The notes below the pieces were generated by a model. The model was not told where the DNA came from. It was given only the letters and a program-made list of their open reading frames with translations, and searched no databases. A program made the position numbers and the translations under genes. A DNA stretch of 64,000 nt, from NCBI GenBank assembly GCA_963760405.1, contig CAVXCV010000004.1:248001-312000 (forward strand), written 5' to 3'. The stretch comes from RYN-230 sp963760405. Lineage in GTDB: Bacteria; Actinomycetota; Actinomycetes; Streptosporangiales; Streptosporangiaceae. This document shows positions 1 through 8,238 of this stretch, in pieces (position 1 is the first letter of the stretch; each line of letters opens with the position of its first letter).

Positions 1-387
1 GACTACACCCGGGACGACTTCGCCGATGGCGCGCAGCACTACGACCTGATCCTGGACCTCGCGGGTAATCCCGCCGTGTCCAGGCTGCGCCGTGCGCTCA
101 CGCCTGGGGGGACGGCCGTGATCGCTGGTGGGGAGGAAGGCGGCCGCTGGACCGGAGGCCTCGGCCGGCAGTTGCAGGCCGTGGCCCTGTCACCGTTCGT
201 GCGCCAGCGGCTGACCAGTTTCCTCTGCAAGGAGCGGTCGAGCGACCTCGAACGGCTCGCCGACCTCATCGAGGCAGGCACGGTGACGCCGAGCATCGGC
301 CGGACCTACCCGCTGGATCAGGTGCCGGAAGCCATGCGCCACCTCGAGGCCGGCCAGGCCCGGGGAAAGATCGCCATCACCATCTGA
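1..387 (+). CDS. Zinc-type (MDR) alcohol dehydrogenase / quinone reductase, C-terminal part
   Basis: The reading frame is open from the window edge, so only the last 128 residues are seen. They match the end of the nucleotide-binding half and the C-terminal tail of medium-chain dehydrogenases: a YDLILDLAGNP strand, a LRRALTPGGTAVIAGG segment, and the typical ending in which 'PLDQVPEAMRHLEAGQARGKIAI' residues close the catalytic domain. The family reduces quinones or enals, or oxidises alcohols, with NAD(P)H. The catalytic N-terminal domain lies outside the window, so metal binding and substrate cannot be judged. The stop is TGA. The next 217 bases contain no supportable gene. Confidence 0.85.
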   Translation, partial: DYTRDDFADGAQHYDLILDLAGNPAVSRLRRALTPGGTAVIAGGEEGGRWTGGLGRQLQAVALSPFVRQRLTSFLCKERSSDLERLADLIEAGTVTPSIGRTYPLDQVPEAMRHLEAGQARGKIAITI

Positions 388-604
388 GCCATGACGTCCC
401 ATGCCGCGGCAGCCCGGTAACAGGGCCTCACCGCGGGTGGGCTGTCCTGCTGGCCTGGTGCGGGAGGATGGCCCGGTGCGGCATCCGCTGCATGCCGCCG
501 TGACGGTGCGCGGGCCGGTCCTGCCGGATCCGGCTGGCCACCGGGCGGTGCCGCCTCCGATACTGGCCGCCGCACCGGGGCTGAGCCGCTGGAAGGAACC
601 TGGC

Positions 605-802
605 ATGAACTTCATGCTGATCATGAAGAACGAGCAGTCCGGGCTGGTCGCCATCGGCCCGCTGGCAGTGGAGTATCAGGCCGCGATACTGCGCGATGAG
701 ATCGAGAACAGCTCGAACTGGTCCAGCCTCGGCATCGCCCGCGTACTGTCCGAGACGCAGGCCCGCCAGCTCAGTGCCGCTGGGCCGGACGGCCAGGCCT
801 GA
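605..802 (+). CDS. Small hypothetical protein (65 aa)
   Basis: A 65-residue protein starting MNFMLIMKNEQSGLVAIG. The ATG is preceded at good spacing by GGAAGG (591-596), which decides this start over longer upstream possibilities that have no ribosome binding site and out-of-frame-like composition. The protein has a beta-alpha look, with no membrane segment and no Cys. The ending carries an 'SLGIARVLSETQARQL' helix. I do not recognise the family and assign no function. It stands alone: upstream is the dehydrogenase tail (same strand, 217 bp away) and downstream the convergent PLP enzyme begins 28 bp later. Confidence 0.5.
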   Translation: MNFMLIMKNEQSGLVAIGPLAVEYQAAILRDEIENSSNWSSLGIARVLSETQARQLSAAGPDGQA

Positions 803-829
803 CTGGCGAGCCCGCCCGCGGGGGTGCGC

Positions 830-1960
830 TCACCCGCCGGCCAGCTGCGTTCCCTCGGTGCTGAGCAGGACCAGCACGGAGGACGGTGTCACGGCCAGGT
901 CCGTGCGACGGGCCTGGCCGGGCGGGCCGTCCAGCGCGGCGCGGACGCCGGCCAGGGCTGCCGCCCCGCTGGGCCCGGACTGGACGCCCAGGCGGGCCAG
1001 GTCCATGGCAGCACGCTCAGCGGACGGGTCCGTGACCGCGACCGCCGCGTCCAGGCCGGCCACGAGGACCGGCCAGGCCAGGCTGGAGACCGTTCCGCAG
1101 TTCAGCCCGGCCATCACCGTGGCCGCCGTGGTGACCGACTGCGGTGCTCCCGCCCGCAGGCTGGCCAGCACGCAGGCAGCGCTGCCGGGTTCGACCGACA
1201 GCACGGCCGGGCCGGGACGGCCGGGTGCGCCGCTGCGGTAGTGCGTGACCACGGCCTGCGCCAGCGTGCCGACACCGGCGGGGACGCTGATCAGGTCCGG
1301 GGCGCCCGCGCCGCGCTCGCGCAGCTGGCCATCGATCTCGCGCAGCATGGTGCCGTAGCCCGCCGCGATCCACGCAGGCACCTGCTCATATCCCGGCCAC
1401 CCCGCGTCCTGCACCAGCACTCGCCCGGACCCGGCGGCATATGCCGCCGCCTGCCGGACCGCGCCGTCGTAGGTCTCGTCGGTCCGGACCACCCCGGCCC
1501 CTTCGGCCGCGATCGCCGCTGCGGCGTGGGCTGAGATCACGCCGGGGACGAACACCCGGACCGGCAGGCCGAGCAGGTGACCCATCCACGCCACTGCCCG
1601 CCCGTGGTTGCCATCCGTGGCCGTGACCAGCTCGACCGGGTGGTCCGCCGCGACCTGGCGCAGCGCGGCGAGGTCGCCCGGCATGTCAGCGGCGGGGCCC
1701 GCCAGCAGCCGGGCGATGGCCCACGAGGCGCCCAGGACCTTGAACGCCCCCACGCTCAAGCGGGCGGACTCGTCCTTGACGAATACCCGCCCGACCCCGA
1801 GCTCGTCCGCCAGCGCGGGCAGCTCAGCCAGGGGAGTAGGCCGGAAACCCGGCAGCCCGGCATGAAACGCCGAGGTGCGCTGGTCCAGCGGCGCGCACCG
1901 CCACTGCCGCGCCCCGGGGCGGCTGTACCAGGACTGGGCACCGCTGGGTGATGTCGTCAC
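830..1960 (-). CDS. Diaminopropionate ammonia-lyase-like PLP enzyme
   Basis: A 376-residue fold-type II PLP enzyme. The order is: an FHAGLPGFRPTPL motif near residue 33, a KDES segment at 62-65, the PLP-binding lysine K74 in SVGAFKVLG, the ATDGNHGRAVAW cofactor-binding stretch, and a glycine-rich phosphate loop SVPAGVGTLAQAV. This set and spacing fit 2,3-diaminopropionate ammonia-lyase (forms pyruvate and ammonia), although threonine synthase/dehydratase relatives share much of it. Start is GTG at 1960. It is convergent with the small gene at 605 and separated by about 100 bp from the PhoD-like gene upstream on the same strand. Cytosolic. The family call is firm; the exact substrate is inferred. 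Confidence 0.8.
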   Translation of the reverse strand: MTTSPSGAQSWYSRPGARQWRCAPLDQRTSAFHAGLPGFRPTPLAELPALADELGVGRVFVKDESARLSVGAFKVLGASWAIARLLAGPAADMPGDLAALRQVAADHPVELVTATDGNHGRAVAWMGHLLGLPVRVFVPGVISAHAAAAIAAEGAGVVRTDETYDGAVRQAAAYAAGSGRVLVQDAGWPGYEQVPAWIAAGYGTMLREIDGQLRERGAGAPDLISVPAGVGTLAQAVVTHYRSGAPGRPGPAVLSVEPGSAACVLASLRAGAPQSVTTAATVMAGLNCGTVSSLAWPVLVAGLDAAVAVTDPSAERAAMDLARLGVQSGPSGAAALAGVRAALDGPPGQARRTDLAVTPSSVLVLLSTEGTQLAGG

Positions 1961-2058
1961 CCGCCCAGCATCGGGAACCGGAAACCGTGTTGTCCAGTGC
2001 GCCCCGCCTGCCCGGTGAGCTCACCGGCTGGTGACCGCGGTGCTGGCACACCGCCCGC

Positions 2059-3759
2059 TCAGCTGAGTTCCGTCTCGCAGACCGGCTGGAGGCGCGGGGT
2101 TCCGGCCTCGTCCGTGGCGGTGCGGTCGAAACGGACGCGCGCCTGGCGCCCGTTGAATTCGAGAGCAGAGAGCATGTTGAAGAACCAGGGGCCGTGCGCG
2201 ATCCGCCAGCGGATCTCCGGCTTGCCCACCCTGGCCAGCGCGGCGAGGAGCCGGCCGGACAGTTCACCCGCCCGGGAGGTGGCCAGCCGCTGCCCGCGCC
2301 GGAACGAGGGCGGCAACACATTGTGGATCGGCGAGCAGACCACCTGGTAGATGGCGCTGCGCGGGTGTGTCCCGGCCGGGAAGCCCACCACGGCCAGGTA
2401 ACTGTGGTGAATGTCACCGGACAGGACCGTGACCGAGGCGGGCGGCCCGCCGTGCACCCCGGCCGCGAGCCCGGCCAGGAGCCGCTCGAACTTCCCGAAC
2501 GATGCCTGGAACGCCGCCCAGTGCTCCAGGTCCGCGGCCCGGCGCAGCCGCTCTCCGGCGCGCGCCAGGCGCTTCCCCCACGCCCCGCCGCACACGGCCT
2601 CGTTCCACGCCTCCAGGGCGTGGATGCCGGGTGGCAGCAGCAGCGGCAGCGAGGTGGCGAGCACCACGTGATCCCAGTCGCCGGACACCGACTCGGTGAT
2701 CCACTGCCATTCCGCCTCGCCGACCATCAGCCGCTGGCCGTCCCCGAGCACCCGGCCGCTGCGCGAGTCGATCACCACCACCCGCACCCTGCCGAAGCTG
2801 CGCCGGAAGCTCCACTGGATGCCCTCGGCCGCCTGGTCGGCCCGGACGGCGAAGTCGCGGAGCACAGCCGCCGCGTCACCCGGCTCCTGCACCTGGCGCC
2901 ACAGCTCGTTCTTGCCCAGCTCTTCCGGGGAGAGGTTGCCGAGATGCTGATAGATCCAGTAGCTCATGTACGCACCGCTGATCCTGGCCCGCCACCACGG
3001 CTTGGCCTGGTAGTCACGGCGCCAGGCGGCGGAGATGTTCCAGTCGTCGTGGACGTCGTGATCATCGAAGATCATCGCCGTGGGGATGACCGACAGCAGC
3101 CATCGGACCGACGGCTCGGTCCAGGCCTCGCGGTAGAGGAAGCAGTACTCGGTGAAGTCAGCGACCTGGTAACCCGGGGGGCTGGACGGATCGCGGCGCT
3201 CGCTGATGAACTGCCGCGTGGCCGGCCCCACCTCATCCGCATAGACCTGGTCGCCGATCAGGAGCAGCACATCGGGCCAGCGCTCCCGTGGCGTCCCGGG
3301 CAGGTCCCGGGCGCAGGCGCCCAGCGCGTCCGGCCCGTGCTGCGGCCCGTGCTGCGGCCCGTGCTGCGACCCGGGCTCCGGCCCGGGCCGGGCCGGTCCC
3401 CGGCGGCGCGGCGGGGCCGGCAGCTCAGCGATCCGGCAGGAACCGAAGACCAGCCGTAGCGGCCGGTCCGGGTCCAGCGTCCGGAGCACGCTCGGCGGGA
3501 ACGATGACCCCGGCTCCGGCCAGCGGGCCGCGCCGTCCAGCGTGACCTGATACTCGTGCTCGGTCCCGGGCTGGAGGCCGCCGATCACCACCAGCGCATA
3601 GTGGTGCCCGGCCACCTCGAAGGTCCGCGCCTGGTGGCCAAGGATCTCGACCTGGCAGGCCCGGCCGGTCTCCACCCAGATCGTGGCCTCGGTCTCACCG
3701 ACGTATCGCAGCAGCGGACCGAGCATGAGGAGGGGCGCTTCGTTGCCGCCGTCGGTCAT
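2059..3759 (-). CDS. PhoD-like metallophosphatase (alkaline phosphatase D family)
   Basis: A 566-residue protein with PhoD-like metal motifs: GDQVYADE at 169-176, FDDHDVHDDWN at 231-241 and SGDIHHSYLAV at 447-457. The N-terminal ~100 residues look like the fibronectin-like PhoD_N region ('IWVETGRACQVEI'). These proteins hydrolyse phosphomonoesters or diesters. No signal peptide is visible at the chosen ATG (MTDGGNEAPL), so this member may be cytosolic, unlike Tat-exported PhoD. Residues about 131-142 hold a short G-S-Q-H-G-P repeat coded by a 12-bp tandem repeat, an insertion ahead of the first metal motif. It may be co-transcribed with the PLP enzyme downstream. Confidence 0.85.
   Translation of the reverse strand: MTDGGNEAPLLMLGPLLRYVGETEATIWVETGRACQVEILGHQARTFEVAGHHYALVVIGGLQPGTEHEYQVTLDGAARWPEPGSSFPPSVLRTLDPDRPLRLVFGSCRIAELPAPPRRRGPARPGPEPGSQHGPQHGPQHGPDALGACARDLPGTPRERWPDVLLLIGDQVYADEVGPATRQFISERRDPSSPPGYQVADFTEYCFLYREAWTEPSVRWLLSVIPTAMIFDDHDVHDDWNISAAWRRDYQAKPWWRARISGAYMSYWIYQHLGNLSPEELGKNELWRQVQEPGDAAAVLRDFAVRADQAAEGIQWSFRRSFGRVRVVVIDSRSGRVLGDGQRLMVGEAEWQWITESVSGDWDHVVLATSLPLLLPPGIHALEAWNEAVCGGAWGKRLARAGERLRRAADLEHWAAFQASFGKFERLLAGLAAGVHGGPPASVTVLSGDIHHSYLAVVGFPAGTHPRSAIYQVVCSPIHNVLPPSFRRGQRLATSRAGELSGRLLAALARVGKPEIRWRIAHGPWFFNMLSALEFNGRQARVRFDRTATDEAGTPRLQPVCETELS
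3332..3367. repeat. 12-bp tandem repeat inside the PhoD-like gene, 3 copies
   Basis: Three perfect copies of GGCCCGTGCTGC lie in frame in the PhoD-like gene and encode (on the minus strand) the repeated Gln-His-Gly-Pro stretch. The unit is a multiple of three, so copy changes would not break the frame. Confidence 0.85.
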
Positions 3760-3827
3760 GCCGCCCTTCTACCCACCATCCGCCCCTCCGCACATCCGCT
3801 GGCGCGCGCGGCTCCGGGACCGCCGGG

Positions 3828-4286
3828 CTAGGCGAAGTGGTACCGGCTGACCATCTCTGCCACGCAGGCCGGCTTGGCTTCGCCCTCGATTTCGACGGTC
3901 ACCAGGGTGACCAGCTGTACCGAGCCGTCGTCCCGCTTATCCAGTTCAGTCATGGTGGCGCGGGCCCGGAGCCGGCTGCCGACCCGCACCGGCGCGGGAA
4001 ACCGGACCCGGTTCAGGCCGTAGTTGATGCCCATCCGGACGCCCTCGACCTGCCGCAGCTGGCTCGCGAAATGTGGCAGCAAGGACAGCGTGAGGAAGCC
4101 GTGCGCCACCGTGCTGCCGAACGGGCCGGCGGCGGCCCGCTCCGGGTCGACGTGGATCCACTGGTGGTCTTCGGTGTCGTCGGCGAACGCATCGATCCGC
4201 GCTTGCTCCATCGTGAACCACTCGGTCGGGCCCGCCTCGCGGCCGACCGCGGCCTCCAGGTCGGCGACACTGCCGTAGGTCTCCAT
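3828..4286 (-). CDS. MaoC-family (R)-specific enoyl-CoA hydratase
   Basis: A 152-residue single hot-dog-fold hydratase. The hydratase-2 motif is complete: Asp40 and His45 in 'DHQWIHVDPERA', followed by GPFGSTVAHGFLTLSLLP. The length and the Asp40/His45 positions coincide with the active-site numbering known for Mycobacterium tuberculosis Rv0130 (HtdZ), a close family relative. Expected reaction: hydration of trans-2-enoyl-CoA to (R)-3-hydroxyacyl-CoA. Start ATG at 4286. It ends 68 bp before the PhoD-like gene start on the same strand. Substrate chain length cannot be told. Confidence 0.88.
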   Translation of the reverse strand: METYGSVADLEAAVGREAGPTEWFTMEQARIDAFADDTEDHQWIHVDPERAAAGPFGSTVAHGFLTLSLLPHFASQLRQVEGVRMGINYGLNRVRFPAPVRVGSRLRARATMTELDKRDDGSVQLVTLVTVEIEGEAKPACVAEMVSRYHFA

Positions 4287-4357
4287 CTGCCCCTGCCCTT
4301 CGTTAGCCCTTCTGGCTGGACAGCACGGTAACAGCGTCCGCCCGCATCAGCGCGCGG

Positions 4358-5002
4358 TCACCCGGGCCGGGCGGGCTCACGGGGCACGGGCGGGCGGTGC
4401 GGCCCGCGGCTGGCCTGGCGCCGCTGGCGCCGGGCCTGGTAGCTGCGCCAGGCGCTGCGAATCCGCCGGGCCAGCAGCGCCACCGTGACCAGGCCCAGCA
4501 GCAGCAGGATCGCGGCGAGCGCCGCGGCCGGGACCGGATGCAGCAGCGCGAAGACGACCATGCCCGCGACCGTCAGGTCTTCCAGCACGCTGGCGATGAT
4601 GGTGCTGACCGGCTCGGGGCTGGTGTTGACGCCCAGCCGCACCCCGGTCTTGACCAGGTGGGTGAGCAGGGAGGTACCGCTGCCCACGGCCGCTGCGGCG
4701 GCGGCCGCCGCCAGGGAGCCGTGCGCATGGTGGGCCATCAGCACGCCGATCGCGCCGCCCAGCACGGGCCGCACGGCCGTGTGCGCCAGGTCCCAGGCGG
4801 AGTCCAGGTAGGGAATCTTCCCGGCCACGAACTGGCAGGCGAAGAGTACGGCTGCCACGGCCAGCACGTCCGGGCGGTCCAGGGTGGGCGGCACCGCGGA
4901 CATGTGGCCGAATCTGCCGAGCAGGCCGAGCAGGAGCACCACCGCATAGCAGTCGATACCGCTGGCCCAGCCGCTGGTGAAGATCAACGGAATGGCGGAC
5001 AC
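4358..5002 (-). CDS. DUF4126-family membrane protein
   Basis: About 214 residues with several hydrophobic segments: SAIPLIFTSGWASGIDCYAVVLLLGLLG at the N-terminus, a central AVGSGTSLLTHLVKTGVRLGVN motif, and a long C-terminal membrane span followed by an Arg-rich tail (RRIRSAWRSYQARRQRRQ). This is the layout of DUF4126 proteins, whose function is unknown. I chose the GTG at 5002 because GAGGG lies about 8 bases ahead and homology-like sequence begins there; an in-frame start at 5062 would add 20 residues of Pro/Gly-rich sequence. It precedes the MaoC gene on the same strand by 71 bp. Confidence 0.8.
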   Translation of the reverse strand: MSAIPLIFTSGWASGIDCYAVVLLLGLLGRFGHMSAVPPTLDRPDVLAVAAVLFACQFVAGKIPYLDSAWDLAHTAVRPVLGGAIGVLMAHHAHGSLAAAAAAAAVGSGTSLLTHLVKTGVRLGVNTSPEPVSTIIASVLEDLTVAGMVVFALLHPVPAAALAAILLLLGLVTVALLARRIRSAWRSYQARRQRRQASRGPHRPPVPREPARPG

Positions 5003-5077
5003 CCAGGCGCCCTCACTCTCTGTGCCCCGGCCGCCGCAGGGAATCGGGCAGAACGGCCTCACCCTACCGCCGGGCGG

Positions 5078-5194
5078 CCAGTGCGACCGGCCAGTGCTAC
5101 CGGGCCAGTGCGACCGGGCCAGTGCTACCGGGCCAGTGCTACCGGGCCAGTGCTACCGGGCCAGTGCTACCGGGCCAGTGCTACCGGGCCAGAG
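5078..5194. repeat. 14-bp tandem repeat array, about 9 copies
   Basis: The unit CCAGTGCTACCGGG recurs every 14 bp from 5091 to 5189 (first interval 13 bp); two copies have GAC for TAC. It fills the gap between the DUF4126 and NTF2-like genes, and the last copy supplies the stop codon (TAG on the minus strand, 5181-5183) and final residues of the NTF2-like gene. There are no spacers, so it is not a CRISPR array. Confidence 0.95.
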
Positions 5195-5567
5195 CCTCCC
5201 GGGCGGCCCGGATGGAGGCGCGCTTGCCGGAGTCGAGGTACTCCTCGATCCGGGTGATGTGCCCGTCCCTCACCTGCAGGTACATGGCGGCGTGCAGTTC
5301 GACCGCTGTTCCGTCGGGCAGGGTCCCACGCAGCACATGCTGCTGCAGCACCCCGTCGGCCGCGGGCACCCGCCGGATGATGTCGTAGCGCAGCCCGGAG
5401 ACGGCCCGGTGCAGGCCCTGCAGGACTTTCAGGTTGTCCTCCACCGGCTGCTCGATCAGGTCGTCGTTGTGCCAGATGACCGCGTCCGGGGCGTAGATCT
5501 CCCGCAGTGCGGCGATGTCGCCCGCTTCCAGCGCGGCAAAGAAGCGGATCACGAGTTCCTCGCTGAT
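5181..5567 (-). CDS. NTF2-like / SnoaL-type protein
   Basis: The protein of about 123-128 residues has the NTF2-like fold signature: 'FFAALEAGDIAALREIYAPDAVIWHN' followed by curved-sheet strands and 'HAAMYLQVRDGHITRIEEYLDS'. Proteins of this kind act as small isomerases, cyclases or ligand binders. A strong AGGAGGT (5574-5580) sits 6 bases ahead of an ATC codon at 5567, with no ATG/GTG at proper distance; the nearest standard start is GTG at 5552, 21 bases from the SD. I list the ATC position but the true start is unsettled. It follows the LLM oxidoreductase on the same strand, so it may belong to that group. Confidence 0.7.
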   Translation of the reverse strand: MSEELVIRFFAALEAGDIAALREIYAPDAVIWHNDDLIEQPVEDNLKVLQGLHRAVSGLRYDIIRRVPAADGVLQQHVLRGTLPDGTAVELHAAMYLQVRDGHITRIEEYLDSGKRASIRAAREALAR

Positions 5568-5605
5568 GGCGTTACCTCCTTCTGCCGTGGCGCGTCGCGC
5601 CGGGT

Positions 5606-6689
5606 TCAGCTCAGCCCGGCGGGGGCCGCGGCGAACGCGGCGATGGCCGCCTGGTAATCCCACTGACCGCCGACGGGCATCGGGAACACGATCGGCAGGT
5701 CCACCCCGGCGGCCCGGTAGCCGGCCAGCCGGCGGGCGCATGCACGCGCGTCACCATGGGCCACGAATCCGTCGGCGACCTGCTGCGGCACCAGAGCCAC
5801 CGCGCCGGCCCGGTCGCCGGCCAGCAGCCGCTCCCGCACCGCCTGCAGGCTGACCCCGTCGTGCTCGCCGAACAGCCGCGGCACCGCGGGATGCAGCACG
5901 TACCGCGGGACCACGTCGCGGGCCGCGGCCGCGGCGGCCTGATCATCAGCGGACAGGCAGCAGTGCACCACGCAGGCGACCTCGACCGTGGCCGGATCCC
6001 GGCCGGCGGCCGCTGCGGCGGCGCGGACCTGGCTGGCTGCCTGGCCAGCCTGGGCTGGCGACATCAGGTTGAGGATCACCCCGTCGGCGATCCGGCCGGC
6101 CAGGCCGAGCATCCGCGGCCCCAGCGCGCCCAGGTAGACCGGCAGGCCGGGGCGGGCGCGGGCTGTCCAGCGGCACCATCCCGGTGCGGTAGACCTGGCC
6201 CGCGTACCCCGCCTCCCCGGCCAGGACCGCGCGGATGACACCCACGTACTCCTCGATCATCGCGAGCGGCGGCACCGGCGCGAGCCCGAACCTGGTGTTC
6301 ATCACGGTGTTCCCGGCGCCGAGGCCAAGCAGGAACCGGCCGGCCGCGGCCTGGTCCAGCTGCGCGGCGGTCTTGGCGGCCAGCACGGGCGGCCGCAGCG
6401 CCGCGTTCGCCACGGCCGTCCCGACCCGGACCCGGCTGGTCGCGGCGGCCACCGGATGGCACAGCGAGAGCGCGTCGCCGTGTCCTTCGGCCACCACGAC
6501 CGCGGCGAACCCGGCCTGCTCAGCGGCGGCCGCCAGGGTGCCGATCGCAGCGGGCGGGAGCCCGCTGTGCGAGGCGATGGACAGTCCCAGCGGCAGGCCC
6601 TGAGCCGCTGTCCCGGGCCTGGCCGTCCCCGGCGCTGCTGTCCCCGGCGCTGCTGTGCCGGGCGCCGCCGGGACTGGCGGGCCGGTCAT
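5606..6689 (-). pseudogene. LLM-class (F420-dependent type) oxidoreductase, frameshifted
   Basis: The N-terminal part reads in one frame (from ATG 6689 through LSIASHSGLPPAAIGTL, RVRVGTAVANAALRPPVLAAKTAAQL, FLLGLGAGNTVMNTRF) to about 6160. The rest continues in another frame (LPVYLGALGPRMLGLAGRIADGVIL to the TGA at 5606). Joined, they give an ordinary ~360-residue luciferase-like TIM barrel that would use F420 or FMN. The shift lies in GC-rich 6140-6165; total length is 3n+1, so one base is extra. The ATG overlaps the TGA of the ligase gene (ATGA), suggesting translational coupling. Residues 10-30 are a Pro-Gly-Thr-Ala repeat tail. Real mutation or sequence error cannot be distinguished. Confidence 0.75.
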
Positions 6690-7560
6690 GACCGGATCTC
6701 CTGCCCGGCCTGGCGCGCCGCGAGCTGCGCCCGCAGCTCCCGCTTGAGCACTTTGCCGGTCGTGGTCCGGGGCAGCGAGGTGACGAACTCCGCGGTCCTG
6801 GGGCACTTGAAGTGGGCCAGGTGGTCCCGGCACCAGGCCACGACCTCCTCCGGCGCGGCCGCCGAGCCCGGGGTGGCGACGATCACGGCGTGCACGGCCT
6901 CGCCCCAGGCCGGGTCCGGCCGGCCCACGACCGCGACTTCGGCTACCGCCCGGTGCCGGGCCAGCACCGCCTCCACTTCGGCCGGGTAGATGTTCTCGCC
7001 GCCGCTGATGATCATGTCCTTGGCGCGGTCCAGGATGTACAGGTAGCCGTCCGGCGTCAGGCTGGCGATGTCCCCGGTCCGGTACCAGCCGTCCCCGATG
7101 AACGCGGCCGCGGTGGCCGCCGGATCCCGCCAGTAGCCGGAGAACAGGCATTCACCGCGGATCAGCAGCTCACCCGGGCGGTCCGGGGGCAGGTCCCGGC
7201 CGTCCGGATCGGTGATCCGCACTTCCCAGCCGAACGAGATCCGGCCCGCGCTGGCCAGCCGCGGGTGGCCGGGCTGGTGGTCCGCTGGGGCGAGCAGGCT
7301 GATCATGCTCTGGCTCTCGGTGTTGCCGTAGATCTGCCGGAACCGGCAGCCGAACGCGGCCAGCGCGGCGGTGAGCGAGGACGGGGTGATCGGCGCCGTG
7401 CCGTAGGCGATCTCACGCAGGCTGCTGAGATCGGCAGCGTCCTGGCCAGCACGGGCACGGCGGCCGATCTCAGCCACCAGCATGTCGATGAGCGACGGCC
7501 CGGCGGTGAAGAACTCGATCCGGTCCCGCTCGATCGCGTCGATGACCGCGGCCGGGCAAC
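6686..7560 (-). pseudogene. Acyl-CoA ligase (AMP-dependent synthetase), 5'-truncated
   Basis: Only the C-terminal ~290 residues of an ANL-superfamily ligase are present: QIYGNTESQSM (adenine-binding region), GWYRTGDIASLTPDGYLYIL, DRAKDMIISGGENIYPAEVE hinge motif, and the catalytic-lysine end LPRTTTGKVLKREL. A complete enzyme is about 500 residues, so the N-terminal ATP-binding half is missing. Homology stops near 7550-7560 ('PAAVIDAIERDRIEFF'), where the sequence turns into a TetR gene on the other strand. The first internal ATG is at 7483. The fragment lacks the P-loop and is unlikely to be active. It overlaps the LLM gene by 4 bp. Confidence 0.85.
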
Positions 7561-8088
7561 GCCAAGATCAGCGATATCGCGGCCGAGGCGGGCCGGTCGG
7601 TGGCGTCGTTCTACAACTACTACGACACCAAGGCTGACCTGCTCGTGGCGCTGGCCGAGGAATTCCACGCCGAGGCCACCGAGATGGCGGTGCTGCCCTA
7701 CCGCGCCGGGCTGTCCCGCGAGGACGCGCTGCGCCAGGCGGTGGCGGGATTCTGGCGGACCTACGCCAAGCGGCGCGGCGAGCTGATCGGCATCTTCCAG
7801 GCCGCCATGCTCGACGCGGAGTTCCGGGACCGGTGGCTGGCCATCCGCGCCGAGGCGATCACCCGGATCGCCCGGGAGATCCGGCTGGCGCAGTCGGACG
7901 GCTACTGCCCGGGCGCCGATCCGGTGCTGACCGCCTCGGCCCTGGCGGCGATGCTGGAGCACTTCTGCTACATCTGGCTCGGCCAGGGTGGCGACCGCGC
8001 CGAGGTGGCGTTCGACGACGAGCGCGCGGTGGACGCGCTGGCCACCATCTGGGTGAAGGCCATCTACTGGCGCCCCGGCCCGGCATAG
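7552..8088 (+). pseudogene. TetR-family regulator, 5'-truncated
   Basis: The frame reads GNAKISDIAAEAGRSVASFY then NYYDTKADLLVALAEEF, the second half of a TetR helix-turn-helix, followed by a full ligand-binding domain ending in 'WVKAIYWRPGPA'. The first ~30 residues of the DNA-binding domain and the start codon are missing; in-frame stop TGA at 7543 closes the frame upstream. A GTG at 7600 could start a 162-residue product, but it would lack the DNA-recognition helix. It abuts the decapitated acyl-CoA ligase on the opposite strand, so it was probably that gene's divergent regulator. Confidence 0.8.
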
Positions 8089-8238
8089 GGATTGCCGTCA
8101 GCCCGGCCGGAGCAGCGCGTCCTCCGGATAATGGCGGTGTGGTCAGGCTCACCAGCCCGGTGATCGCGGCGATGCAGGCCCTGACCTGCGCTGTACTGGA
8201 CGTCCCGGCCACCTGGCCGGCCGCACGGAGGAGCTGAG

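Noticed and set aside
5078..5194. CRISPR-like array
   Set aside because: Units are 14 bp and directly adjoining, with no spacers and no cas genes; it is a minisatellite.
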